A stretch of DNA of 64,000 nucleotides from Actinomycetota bacterium (GTDB lineage: Bacteria > Actinomycetota > Acidimicrobiia > Acidimicrobiales > Ilumatobacteraceae). The stretch is from positions 1 through 64,000 of the forward strand of contig WLJO01000001.1 in assembly GCA_009701715.1 (NCBI GenBank). Reading direction: 5' to 3'. Numbering within the stretch: the stretch's first letter is position 1; each line of letters begins with the position of its first letter. Positions 1-7,659 of this stretch are shown here, one piece after another. The translations under genes and the position numbers were made by a program. The notes beneath the pieces are model-generated. The model was not told the DNA's origin. It made no database searches and saw nothing but the letters and a program-made list of their open reading frames with translations.

Positions 1-319
1 CGGCCTTCCGTGCCGGAGCCTTCTTGGCAACAGCCTTCTTCGGTGCTGCCTTCTTGGCAACAGCCTTCTTCGGTGCTGCCTTCTTGGCGGCGGCCTTGCG
101 TGCCGGAGCCTTCTTGGCAACAGCCTTCTTCGGTGCTGCCTTCTTGGCAACAGCCTTCTTCGGTGCTGCCTTCTTGGCGGCGGCCTTCTTTGCCGGAGCC
201 TTCTTGGCTGCGGCCTTCTTTGCCGGAGCCTTCTTGGCTGCTGCCTTCTTGGCCGGAGCCTTCTTGGCTGCGGCCTTCTTGGCCGGAGCCTTCTTCGCGG
301 CTGCCTTCTTTGCTGCCAT
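1..319 (-). CDS. Lys/Ala/Pro-rich histone H1-like protein (3' end outside window)
   Basis: The frame opens at ATG 319 with [20 protein letters not shown] and continues to the left edge without a stop, so only the N-terminal 106 codons are visible. The protein is built almost entirely from [14 protein letters not shown] and APARKAA repeats. It has no globular domain and is strongly basic, like eukaryotic H1 tails or the C-terminal tail of actinobacterial HupB. It should bind DNA non-specifically and compact the nucleoid. An AGGAAGG ribosome-binding site lies about 8 bases ahead of the ATG. It starts 20 bases after the HU stop codon and is probably co-transcribed with HU. The DNA is also repetitive, with a 30-bp unit recurring, so the length may vary between strains. 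The alternative is the tail half of a split HupB. Confidence 0.75.
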   Translation of the reverse strand, partial: MAAKKAAAKKAPAKKAAAKKAPAKKAAAKKAPAKKAAAKKAPAKKAAAKKAAPKKAVAKKAAPKKAVAKKAPARKAAAKKAAPKKAVAKKAAPKKAVAKKAPARKA

Positions 320-339
320 GGTGATGTCCTTCCTAAGTA

Positions 340-621
340 TTACTTGGTGGGATTCAGTGCTGCTTTAAGCGTCGAGCTAGCGGAGAACTTCATCCGCGTT
401 GTCGCCGCAATCTTCACCGTCTCGCCGGTGCGCGGGTTACGGCCCATTCGCTCCTCGGATCTGGTTGCACTGAACGAACCGAAGCCCGGCCACGCAACCT
501 TCCCGCCGGCTACCACGTCGGCTGTGACTGTCGCAAAGAACGCTTCCAACACCGACTCGGCATCTGCCTTCGTCGTGCCTGCGGCCTTGGCTACTTCGTC
601 GATCAACTTACTCTTGGTCAT
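340..621 (-). CDS. hup: HU family nucleoid DNA-binding protein
   Basis: This 93-residue protein has the full HU/IHF fold: it begins [15 protein letters not shown], carries the beta-arm region with GRNPRTGE, and ends in the usual Lys-rich helix. HU dimers bend and compact DNA. ATG 621 was chosen over upstream starts because GGAG sits 10 bases ahead of it and it matches the family's N-terminus. Unlike mycobacterial HupB there is no basic tail in the same frame. A Lys/Ala tail protein is encoded separately 20 bases downstream. The upstream region is AT-richer than the surroundings and carries a 16-base imperfect palindrome. Confidence 0.93.
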   Translation of the reverse strand: MTKSKLIDEVAKAAGTTKADAESVLEAFFATVTADVVAGGKVAWPGFGSFSATRSEERMGRNPRTGETVKIAATTRMKFSASSTLKAALNPTK

Positions 622-674
622 GTCGTCGGTCTCTCCTTGTTGCGAACTAACGCGAGACGGCAATATGAAACAAC

Positions 675-690
675 GTTTCCCGCGAGAAAC
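675..690. promoter_or_regulatory. Imperfect palindrome upstream of hup
   Basis: GTTTCCCGCGAGAAAC has perfect 5-base arms (GTTTC/GAAAC) around a 6-base centre. It lies 54-69 bases upstream of the hup start in the hup/DUF429 divergent region, where an operator or promoter element is expected. No regulator can be named. Confidence 0.3.
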
Positions 691-770
691 CAAGCATTAC
701 CGCAATTGATTATGCAACGATCACTGGCGATGGGTCCGACGACAACCGCACTCCGCGTAGTCTCGGGACC

Positions 771-1427
771 GTGAACGACTCCGAGATCGAGGTTCGGGTC
801 TGCGGTGTCGACGGATGTCGGGGCGGCTGGGTCGTCGCCAGCGCGAACGGCGAGTTCGTGACCCAGGACCTCGCTTACCTCATCCCGATGTTCGACATCA
901 TCGGGATCGACATGCCGATCGGCATGTCCGCGGACGGACGACGCGCGTGCGACACCGAGGCGAGAAAAGCCTTACCCAGTAGGGGTTCCACCGTATTTCC
1001 AGTCCCGCCACGGTCGCTCATCGACATCGACGACTACGCCCGCGCCAATCAGCAGTCCAAGGAACGCTTCGGTCGCGGGGTACCCCGTCAGGCCTTTGCG
1101 ATCTGGCCGAGGATCCGTCTGCTGGACGTCCTCGCGCAGCGTTATCCATCACGGTTTGTCGAGGTTCATCCCGAGTGCTCATTCGCCCGGATGGCCGGCA
1201 GGGTGCTGCCGACGAAGCACGGTGAAGCCGGTAAAAATATTCGCAAAAAGATTCTCGAAAAACACCTCGGTAGGGCTTGCGTGGCCCTCGAAGGAGCCAA
1301 GACGGACGACGTCCTCGACGCTCAGGCGGTGCTGTGGAGCACCCTGCGCTTCGTGCGCGGCGTCCATGAGACGCTCGGCGACGGCAGCGTCGACGAGTGC
1401 GGACTGCCGATGCGGATCGTCGTCTGA
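771..1427 (+). CDS. DUF429 family protein (RNase H-like fold)
   Basis: A 218-residue protein starting at GTG 771, divergent from hup. It opens with a beta strand and VCGVDGCRGGWVVA, which supplies the first acidic residue of the RNase H-like fold. It continues with IGIDMPIGM and has the EVHPECSFARMAG segment typical of DUF429. The C-terminal KTDDVLDAQAVLWSTLR segment supplies further Asp residues. Family members are predicted nucleases of unknown substrate. It is complete and in normal codon usage. The family call is firm, but the function is unknown. Confidence 0.8.
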   Translation: MNDSEIEVRVCGVDGCRGGWVVASANGEFVTQDLAYLIPMFDIIGIDMPIGMSADGRRACDTEARKALPSRGSTVFPVPPRSLIDIDDYARANQQSKERFGRGVPRQAFAIWPRIRLLDVLAQRYPSRFVEVHPECSFARMAGRVLPTKHGEAGKNIRKKILEKHLGRACVALEGAKTDDVLDAQAVLWSTLRFVRGVHETLGDGSVDECGLPMRIVV

Positions 1428-1484
1428 CTCGGGTGTCGCCGCCCGGCCGAGCACGCGAACGCCTCGACGCGGCAGTATGTAACC

Positions 1485-2045
1485 ATGAACGAGACACCCC
1501 GCCTCCCGATCCGCACGCCCGCCGACGATCCGCGTCTGGCCGAGGCCTTCGCCAAGGGCTTGCGCGGCCCCAACGGCGAGATCATCAACATCTTCGGGGC
1601 GCTCGGCAACCACCCCGACATGATGAAGCGCTGGCTGGTGTTCGCCGGTCACGTCATGTCGAAGAACACACTGTCGGCTCGGGACCGCGAGCTTCTGATC
1701 CTGCGCACCGGCTGGAACTGCCGGTCGAGGTACGAGTGGGGCCAGCACGTGCTCATTGCCCTCGAGTGCCAGGTCTCCGCCGAGGAGATCGAGGCGGTCA
1801 AGGCCGGTCCGACCCATCCGCGCTGGTCCGAGTGGGATGCGCTGCTGCTTCGGGCAGCCGACGAACTGAACGTGGACTTTGGCCTGAGCGACGCGACCTG
1901 GGCGGCGCTCGCTGCCCGCAACACCGCCGAGCAGATGCTCGACACGGTTGCGACAGTGGGCCAGTACCACCTGGTGGCCATGTTCCTGAACTCGTTGCGC
2001 GTGCCGCTCGACCCCGGTGTCCCCGACGTCACGTTCCCTTCCTGA
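1485..2045 (+). CDS. Carboxymuconolactone decarboxylase / AhpD-like protein
   Basis: A 186-residue all-helical protein of the CMD superfamily. The segment around residues 64-88 (SARDRELLILRTGWNCRSRY, then EWGQH) matches the family's conserved core. In AhpD the motif is CxxC, giving peroxidase-type disulfide chemistry. Here there is one Cys and the second position is not Cys, so the thiol relay is probably absent and a lactone decarboxylase-like or unknown role is more likely. ATG 1485 gives a normal family N-terminus. A 14-bp tandem duplication (TGACGATTGGATCC twice) lies at the stop codon. Confidence 0.82.
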   Translation: MNETPRLPIRTPADDPRLAEAFAKGLRGPNGEIINIFGALGNHPDMMKRWLVFAGHVMSKNTLSARDRELLILRTGWNCRSRYEWGQHVLIALECQVSAEEIEAVKAGPTHPRWSEWDALLLRAADELNVDFGLSDATWAALAARNTAEQMLDTVATVGQYHLVAMFLNSLRVPLDPGVPDVTFPS

Positions 2046-2092
2046 CGATTGGATCCTGACGATTGGATCCTGAGGCCAGAGGCGCAGGCCGG

Positions 2093-2854
2093 TCAGGTGC
2101 GACGGGGGGGCAGTGGGAAGAACGAGCTCGTTCGGGCGATGTACTCCCGATAACCCTCCCTCCGCCTCACCAATGACTTCTCGAGGAGCGCCACACCCGA
2201 CACCTTGAGGAGCAGCGCGTTCATGACCGCTGCCCCGATCAGACCCCACGCGCCTGCCCCTGTCTCTGCCGCAATAAGCGCGATACCCCACCACACGCAC
2301 GCATCGCCGAAGTAGTTGGGGTGACGCGTGTACCTCCACAGTCCCCGGTCCATCACCTTGCCGGCACTCCCCGGATCTGCCTTGAACCGTGCGAGCTGCA
2401 GGTCACCAACGGTCTCGAACAACAATCCGACCAACCAGATGGCAACGCCGAGGTAAGCGAGTGCCCCGATGCGGGTGCCTCTCGTCTGCGCGAGCTGTAC
2501 CGACAGCGAGACGAGCCACATGAGCGTTCCCTGGAACGCGAACACGGTGAACAGGCTGATCAGCCCGAAGCGCTGTCCCCATCGCTCGCGCATCGCCCGG
2601 TACCGGAAGTCCTCGCCCTTGCCGTGATTCCTCCAGAACAGGTAGCCGGCAAGTCGGAGCCCCCACACGCTCACGAGCGCCGTGAGCAGCCACTGCCGGG
2701 CGGAGTTGCCGTGGGTGGCGATCCGGCCCGCCCACGCAATGGCCACAAAGCCGAGACCCCACGTGACGTCCACGATCGAGGCGTTCCGGAAAATCAGGCT
2801 GAGGAGCCAGGTGCCCACCATCAGGATCGCAATCACTACCGCTGCCCGCGCCAT
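2093..2854 (-). CDS. DUF1295 membrane protein (steroid 5-alpha-reductase-like)
   Basis: A membrane protein of about 253 residues with roughly six hydrophobic segments. The N-terminal segment contains [13 protein letters not shown], and the C-terminal half carries [20 protein letters not shown], the cofactor-binding signature shared by DUF1295, isoprenylcysteine methyltransferases and 5-alpha-reductases. It probably reduces or methylates a lipid or steroid substrate using NADPH or SAM, but the substrate cannot be read from sequence. The start is uncertain: GTG 2869, ATG 2866 and ATG 2854 are all in frame within or next to a heptad repeat that itself resembles a ribosome-binding site. ATG 2854 gives the most typical family N-terminus. 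Confidence 0.8.
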   Translation of the reverse strand: MARAAVVIAILMVGTWLLSLIFRNASIVDVTWGLGFVAIAWAGRIATHGNSARQWLLTALVSVWGLRLAGYLFWRNHGKGEDFRYRAMRERWGQRFGLISLFTVFAFQGTLMWLVSLSVQLAQTRGTRIGALAYLGVAIWLVGLLFETVGDLQLARFKADPGSAGKVMDRGLWRYTRHPNYFGDACVWWGIALIAAETGAGAWGLIGAAVMNALLLKVSGVALLEKSLVRRREGYREYIARTSSFFPLPPRRT

Positions 2855-2856
2855 CG

Positions 2857-2891
2857 CATCACCCATCACCCATCACCCATCACCCATCACC
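2857..2891. repeat. Five tandem copies of CATCACC at a translation start
   Basis: Five perfect 7-base units span the start region of the DUF1295 gene. Read on the minus strand they are GGTGATG, each unit containing a Shine-Dalgarno-like GGTG and an ATG. Copy-number change would move start codons between frames, so the array could tune translation. It sits between the divergent DUF1295 and PhoH genes. Confidence 0.7.
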
Positions 2892-2944
2892 GCATTCTTG
2901 CCGATGGACCGCCATCCACCGCGCGGACGGGGCGACGCGCTACG

Positions 2945-3002
2945 AAAGGAGGTGATGGCCCACGATCACCCAGCCCTCGAGACCCCAAGGATTACCGAGT
3001 GA
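2945..3002 (+). promoter_or_regulatory. Strong Shine-Dalgarno and possible short leader ORF ahead of PhoH
   Basis: AAAGGAGGTGAT at 2945-2956 is a complete complement of the 16S rRNA 3' end. The frame from ATG 2955 (also open from ATG 2904) encodes [15 protein letters not shown] and stops at 3000-3002, overlapping the GTG start of the PIN-PhoH gene (GTGA). This looks like translational coupling to a leader ORF. However, the SD is only 2 bases from ATG 2955 and 46 bases from GTG 2999, so its exact use is unclear. Confidence 0.35.
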
Positions 3003-4345
3003 CGACACCTCGCTCCCGGCACGCCGTGCCTGCGCCCGCAGATGGAGGTGGCACGGGGCAGCGACGGGTGTACGTGCTCGACACCTCCGTGCTGCTCTCG
3101 GACCCTCGGTCCGTCCAGCGCTTCGAGGAACACCAAGTGGTCATCCCCCTCGTCGTCCTCACCGAACTCGAGGCCAAGCGACACCACCCGGAATTGGGAT
3201 GGGCGGCTCGACAGAGCCTCCGCCTCATCGAGGACCTGCGGATCAAGCACGGATCGCTCACCACCGCGATCCCGGCGAACGAGGTCGGCGGCACGCTGCG
3301 GGTTGAGGTGAACCATCAGGACCGCTCGCTGCTCCCCGACGCGTTCGGCGGCGACAGCAACGACCACCGCATCCTCGCCGTGGCGGTCAACCTCGCTGCC
3401 GAGGGATCCAGCGTGGTCGTCGTCTCCAAGGACCTCCCGCTGCGCCTCAAGGCGAGCGTGCTCGGGCTCGCTGCCGAGGAGTACCGCAACGAGCTCGCCG
3501 TGGACTCCGGCTGGACCGGCATGGCGGAACTGGACGTCGACAGCCGCACTATCGACGAACTCTTCGATGCGAAGGTCATCGACCTGTTGGAGGCCCGGAA
3601 CCTTCCCTGCCACACCGGTCTGGTGCTCCAGGCCGGCAGTCAATCGGCCATCGGGCGCGTCTCTGCAGACAAGCGCGTGCACCTCGTGCGCGCCGACCGC
3701 GAACTGTTCGGCCTGCGCGGTCGCTCCGCCGAGCAGAAGGTCGCTCTCGAACTCCTCGCGGACAACGAAATCGGGATCGTGAGCCTCGGCGGCAACGCCG
3801 GGACGGGCAAGAGTGTGCTCGCCGTCGCGGCCGGGCTCGAAGCCGTCCTCGAGCGGCGCACACACCAGCGCGTCACCGTGTTCCGCCCCCTCTTCGCAGT
3901 CGGCGGACAGGATCTCGGTTATCTACCCGGTTCGGAATCCGACAAGATGGCCCCCTGGGCCGCAGCGGTCTTCGATGCCCTCGAGTCGATCGTCGGCCCG
4001 AACGTCATCGACGAGATCCAGGATCGGGAACTGCTCGAGGTGCTCCCGCTCACCCATATTCGCGGGCGCAGCCTCACGGACAGTTTCGTCATCGTCGACG
4101 AGGCCCAGAACCTCGAGCGCGGTGTCCTGCTCACTGCGCTCTCGCGCCTCGGCCGCGGCAGCAGGGTGGTCCTCACCCACGACGTCGCCCAGCGGGACAA
4201 CCTCCGGGTCGGGCGCCACGACGGTGTCGTTGCGGTGATCGAGGCGCTCAAGGGCCACCCGCTCTTCGCGCACGTGACGCTCACCCGGTCCGAGCGCAGC
4301 GCCATTGCCGCTCTCGTCACCGACCTGCTCGACGGCCTCAATTGA
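2999..4345 (+). CDS. PIN domain-PhoH ATPase fusion (PhoH2-like)
   Basis: A 448-residue protein with an N-terminal PIN ribonuclease domain (about residues 20-160). Its acidic residues lie in [19 protein letters not shown] and [11 protein letters not shown]. It is followed by a PhoH P-loop ATPase domain (about residues 240-448) with Walker [11 protein letters not shown] and Walker [11 protein letters not shown]. PhoH2 proteins are sequence-specific RNA helicase/RNases. In mycobacteria the phoH2 gene follows a small overlapping phoAT antitoxin-like ORF. Here a very short ORF also overlaps the start, although no PhoAT similarity is visible. GTG 2999 was chosen because it just precedes the PIN domain and overlaps that ORF. 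Confidence 0.9.
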   Translation: MTTPRSRHAVPAPADGGGTGQRRVYVLDTSVLLSDPRSVQRFEEHQVVIPLVVLTELEAKRHHPELGWAARQSLRLIEDLRIKHGSLTTAIPANEVGGTLRVEVNHQDRSLLPDAFGGDSNDHRILAVAVNLAAEGSSVVVVSKDLPLRLKASVLGLAAEEYRNELAVDSGWTGMAELDVDSRTIDELFDAKVIDLLEARNLPCHTGLVLQAGSQSAIGRVSADKRVHLVRADRELFGLRGRSAEQKVALELLADNEIGIVSLGGNAGTGKSVLAVAAGLEAVLERRTHQRVTVFRPLFAVGGQDLGYLPGSESDKMAPWAAAVFDALESIVGPNVIDEIQDRELLEVLPLTHIRGRSLTDSFVIVDEAQNLERGVLLTALSRLGRGSRVVLTHDVAQRDNLRVGRHDGVVAVIEALKGHPLFAHVTLTRSERSAIAALVTDLLDGLN

Positions 4346-4362
4346 CATGAGATGATGTCCCC

Positions 4363-4731
4363 ATGACCTCAGGGGACACTGTCACAACCTTTATCCGCGC
4401 ACTCGAGCTCAAGGATTTCGGGACCGCCTGCAGCCTCATCACCGACGACTGCGAGTACCACAACGTCCCATTCGCGAAGGTGCACGGGCCCGAGGGCCTC
4501 CGCAGTGTGCTCGAACCGTTTCTTGACAGGTGCGGCGGTGTGGACTGGGTCGTTCATCACCAGGTCGAGTCGGGCGACGTCGTGATGAACGAGCGCACGG
4601 ATCGGTTCGAGATGTCAGGCCGCTGGGCGGAACTGCGAGTTGCGGGGCTCTTCGTGCTGCGTGACGGGAAGATCGCTGTGTGGCGGGACTACTTCGACCA
4701 GGCCCAGTTCACCCAAGCGGTCTCCGGCTGA
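4363..4731 (+). CDS. Limonene-1,2-epoxide hydrolase-like protein (SnoaL fold)
   Basis: A 122-residue cone-shaped alpha+beta protein. Residues typical of the limonene epoxide hydrolase active site are present: Tyr32 and Asn34 (CEYHNVPF), Arg78 and Asp80 (NERTDRF), and Asp109 (WRDYFD). In LEH the Asp-Arg-Asp triad activates water for one-step epoxide opening. The presence of the whole set favours a real epoxide hydrolase over a generic SnoaL-like protein. The substrate is unknown. It starts 17 bases after the PhoH gene and is followed by the exonuclease gene, so the three may be co-transcribed. Confidence 0.82.
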   Translation: MTSGDTVTTFIRALELKDFGTACSLITDDCEYHNVPFAKVHGPEGLRSVLEPFLDRCGGVDWVVHHQVESGDVVMNERTDRFEMSGRWAELRVAGLFVLRDGKIAVWRDYFDQAQFTQAVSG

Positions 4732-4780
4732 CTGACCTGTCACACCCCTGCCCTAGCGTGATCGTCATGAGGACGCACCC

Positions 4781-5389
4781 GTGACGAGCGGCATCAACGA
4801 CCTCCGGTTCGCCGTGGTGGACATCGAGACCACGGGGCTCGAGCCCAGCGAGAGCCACATCCTCCAGATCGCCGCTGTTCTCTGCGACTCCTCGGGCACG
4901 GTCGAGGGCACGTGGGTCACCTACGTGAAGCCCCCGCGCTGGCCGTTCTCCACGCTCGGCCCGCGGCATGTGCACGGCATCTCGCGCCTCGCCCTGCGGC
5001 GGGCTCCCACCGCGGCCACCGCGCTGCAGGCGCTCGCCCCGTACCTCGAGGGTCGCGTGTTCACCGCCCACAACGTGGAGTTCGACCTCCCGTTCCTCCA
5101 GCACCATGCCGGCCGGCTCGGCGTGCGCCTCCCCACCGGACCGGTGGTGTGCACACTCGCCCTGTCGCGATCGCTCGACCGCTCCGCGTCCCGCTCCCAC
5201 CGCCTTACCGATCTCTGCGACCGCTATGGCGTCGTCCTCGGGCGTGCCCACGATGCCCTCGAGGACGCACGGGCCACCGCCGGCGTCCTTGCTCACCTCA
5301 TCGACGAGTCGCGAGTTGCTTCCCCGGCGGAGCTCTACGCGGCCGCGGCACCCAATGGTCGGCGGAGACCCGCTCAGCGCCGCCCGTAG
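4781..5389 (+). CDS. DnaQ-like 3'-5' exonuclease (Pol III epsilon family)
   Basis: A 202-residue DEDDh exonuclease. ExoI is AVVDIETTG (Asp14, Glu16), ExoII is FTAHNVEFDLPFL, and ExoIII is RAHDALEDARAT with the catalytic His and Asp. It would remove mismatched 3' ends or degrade oligonucleotides. There is no polymerase-binding tail beyond the domain, so it may be a stand-alone exonuclease rather than the replicative proofreading subunit. It starts at GTG 4781. Its 3' end overlaps the convergent pafC gene by 16 bases. Confidence 0.88.
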   Translation: MTSGINDLRFAVVDIETTGLEPSESHILQIAAVLCDSSGTVEGTWVTYVKPPRWPFSTLGPRHVHGISRLALRRAPTAATALQALAPYLEGRVFTAHNVEFDLPFLQHHAGRLGVRLPTGPVVCTLALSRSLDRSASRSHRLTDLCDRYGVVLGRAHDALEDARATAGVLAHLIDESRVASPAELYAAAAPNGRRRPAQRRP

Positions 5390-6321
5390 CGCTCGAGCAA
5401 CCGGCCGGCCGTCTCCGCCCCGAGATGTTCCCAGCGACCGGGCGACACCACCTGTCCGCTGGTCCCCAGACGAAGCAGCAGCCGCGCCAACCACTGCTCG
5501 CTCATCACGATCACCTGCACGTCGCAGCCGCCGTCGTCTCGCTCGGTCACGTTGCGAACGGGGTACCGCTCGGCCACCCAGCGGGCGTCCGGGGCGAGCC
5601 GGATCACCGCTGTCTGCACATCGTTCGCGTCCGCGAACCAGTCACCCTGCCGCGGCGCAACCTCACGCGGGTCCTCGTACTCCCCCGTTGCGGTGAGTGC
5701 CCAGATCCGGTCGATGCGGAAAACGCGCTCCTCCCCGGAGCGCTCGTCGTCCGCAACCACATAGAAGTCACCGTGTTCGGTGAACACCAGACGCGGGATG
5801 ATCCGTCTTGAGGTGAGCTCGTCACGTGACGCCGTCCAGTAACGGATGTCGAGCCTCTCGCAGCGCCTCACCGCGTCCTGCACGGCGTCGGTGAACGGTG
5901 GCGGTGTGGCAACCACCTCCACAGCGCCTCCGAGCTTCTCGCTCACCTTCTGCAGCGCGCGCCCCAATGCCCCCCTGCTGCCCGCCCCCAGCAGCGTCGA
6001 GGCCGCCTCGGCAGCAGCAAGCAGCGCGAATGCCTCGTGACGCAGGAGCCTCAGGGGACGCTGGAAGAACCGGGGCGTACCCGGCACGATCATCCCGTCG
6101 TCGATATACAGCTCGATCTGCTCGTCCGCGTACGGACCGACGCCGCACATCGAAGCCAGCGTCAGGTCGCTCACGAGGTCGGCCTCGGTCACGCCGAAAT
6201 GCGCCGCCATCTCGGCAACCGACACCTCGCCGCGCTCCATGAGCCAGGGAAGCATCACGAGCAGGCGACGGAGGCGCTCCGCTGCGGGCCTCGGACCGCG
6301 CCTCTTCGGGGCTTCAGCCAC
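5374..6321 (-). CDS. pafC: WYL-domain transcriptional regulator PafC
   Basis: A 315-residue protein with an N-terminal winged helix (about residues 15-75), a central WYL domain (about 150-220, including RRIIPRLVFTEHGDFYVVAD and ERVFRIDRI) and a C-terminal WCX extension. It overlaps pafB by 8 bases in the same orientation. In mycobacteria PafB and PafC form a heterodimeric activator of the LexA-independent DNA damage response and are usually encoded with the proteasome-linked pafA. No pafA is present in this window. Assignment rests on the tandem pair of WYL proteins with this architecture. Confidence 0.85.
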   Translation of the reverse strand: MAEAPKRRGPRPAAERLRRLLVMLPWLMERGEVSVAEMAAHFGVTEADLVSDLTLASMCGVGPYADEQIELYIDDGMIVPGTPRFFQRPLRLLRHEAFALLAAAEAASTLLGAGSRGALGRALQKVSEKLGGAVEVVATPPPFTDAVQDAVRRCERLDIRYWTASRDELTSRRIIPRLVFTEHGDFYVVADDERSGEERVFRIDRIWALTATGEYEDPREVAPRQGDWFADANDVQTAVIRLAPDARWVAERYPVRNVTERDDGGCDVQVIVMSEQWLARLLLRLGTSGQVVSPGRWEHLGAETAGRLLERYGRR

Positions 6322-7249
6322 GGGTCACCATCGTCTGCAACCACTCGACGACCTCGGCGCGCACCGACTCCGGAGCGAGCGCCTCGGCATGATCGACGAA
6401 GCCCAGCACCCATGACCGGAAGATGAGCCGGTTCCTGCAGGGAACACGCACCACGATCGACCCGTCCGGACGGGTCTCCTCGAGCGCACCCGGGTCCAGT
6501 TCCACGAGGACTGCGGGTGCACGGTCGGCGTCGATCAGGACCGTCGCGTGCGACGGGCCGTCGTCGTCCCCAATTGACTGGAGACTCTCTGCGAAGGCCG
6601 CCACGGGGTCGTACTCCTCGGGGATCGTGTACCCGCCGGGCTCGCCGCTCTCGACCTCGTCCTCGATGCGGTCTACCCGATAGGTGCGGCGCTCGTTTGC
6701 GTCGACGTCCCGACCGATCACGTACCAGAAGCCATGACGGGACAGGAGACCCCACGGCTCGATCCGGCGCGGCCGGGACCGATAGGTGAAGTAGGCCACC
6801 CGCTGTTCGGTGCTCGCCTCGTAGAGCGCCGGCAGGTTCTCCGACGAGTCCAGGGTTGCGGCCCACAGGTTGGAGGACGCCTCGAGGCTCCCACCCAGCT
6901 TCACCATCGCGTCATCGGCCCAACCCGGACCGAGGTGGACCGCCGCGAGTGCCACCTGCAGCGCCCGGCGTTCGTCATCATCCAGCCCGAGGTCCTGCAA
7001 TTCATACTTCGCTCGGTCGATCCAGTAGCCGGTCTGTCCGGCCTCGTCGCCACCGTGCACCTTCTGCTCGATCAGAATGCCGACCGAGCGGATGACAGCC
7101 TTGTCCCGCTCGAACGACGCTCGACGCGCCTGATCAGCCTCCGGGTACTGACCAGCGAGCTTCTGGTGGATCTGGCGCAGCGTCAGCGGGACGCGTGTCT
7201 CGAGCAGGAGCGCAACCAGACTGGTGAGTCGCTCGAGCTGGTCGGTCAT
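6314..7249 (-). CDS. pafB: WYL-domain transcriptional regulator PafB
   Basis: A 311-residue protein with an N-terminal winged helix (MTDQLERLTSLVALLLET, then a recognition helix with LRQIHQKLAG). A WYL domain follows (about 145-215, with PRRIEPWGLLSRHGFWYVIG and RRTYRVDRIED) and then a WCX domain. It is the upstream half of the pafBC pair. Its ATG overlaps the stop of the B12-binding gene (TGATG), so it is translationally coupled to a metabolic operon rather than to pafA. PafBC responds to single-stranded DNA or other damage signals through the WYL domains. Confidence 0.85.
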   Translation of the reverse strand: MTDQLERLTSLVALLLETRVPLTLRQIHQKLAGQYPEADQARRASFERDKAVIRSVGILIEQKVHGGDEAGQTGYWIDRAKYELQDLGLDDDERRALQVALAAVHLGPGWADDAMVKLGGSLEASSNLWAATLDSSENLPALYEASTEQRVAYFTYRSRPRRIEPWGLLSRHGFWYVIGRDVDANERRTYRVDRIEDEVESGEPGGYTIPEEYDPVAAFAESLQSIGDDDGPSHATVLIDADRAPAVLVELDPGALEETRPDGSIVVRVPCRNRLIFRSWVLGFVDHAEALAPESVRAEVVEWLQTMVTRG

Positions 7250-7653
7250 CAGGCCGAGGCGCGGCTTGCCTCGATGGCGTTGCGGACCGTGGCCACCACA
7301 TCGGCGGCCGTCGCTCCCGGCCCGAGCACGGCGGCAACACCGAGCTCCTTCAGCTTGATGACGTCCTGGTCCGGGATGATCCCACCCACGATGACCGGGA
7401 TCTCGAGCCCACGTGCGCGCACGCGCTCGACGACGAGCGGCGCGAGGGTCATGTGGGCACCCGAGAGCATCGACAGGCCGATTGCGTCAACGTCTTCGTC
7501 CACGGCAGCGGCCGCGACCTTCTCCGGAGTCTGGAAGAGCCCGGTGTAGATCACCTCGAACCCGGCATCGCGCAGGGTCCGCGCGACGATCTTTACCCCA
7601 CGGTCGTGGCCGTCGAGGCCGACCTTGGCGACGAGTACGCGATCAGCGTCCAT
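7249..7653 (-). CDS. Cobalamin-binding subunit of an acyl-CoA mutase
   Basis: A 134-residue stand-alone B12-binding Rossmann domain. It carries KVGLDGHDRG, whose His is the lower axial cobalt ligand, followed by SMLSGAHM and VIVGGIIP, as in the C-terminal domain of methylmalonyl-CoA mutase. The stand-alone form pairs with a separate large catalytic subunit, which is not in this window. It lies 6 bases after the 3-hydroxyacyl-CoA dehydrogenase gene and overlaps pafB by one base. The neighbours suggest a role in butyryl-CoA or ethylmalonyl/methylmalonyl-CoA metabolism. The exact mutase (methylmalonyl, ethylmalonyl or isobutyryl) cannot be fixed. Confidence 0.88.
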   Translation of the reverse strand: MDADRVLVAKVGLDGHDRGVKIVARTLRDAGFEVIYTGLFQTPEKVAAAAVDEDVDAIGLSMLSGAHMTLAPLVVERVRARGLEIPVIVGGIIPDQDVIKLKELGVAAVLGPGATAADVVATVRNAIEASRASA

Positions 7654-7659
7654 TTCTTG

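Noticed and set aside
2043-2072. 14-bp tandem duplication after the AhpD-like gene as a regulatory element
   Set aside because: Only two copies and no symmetry; probably a simple duplication at the stop codon.
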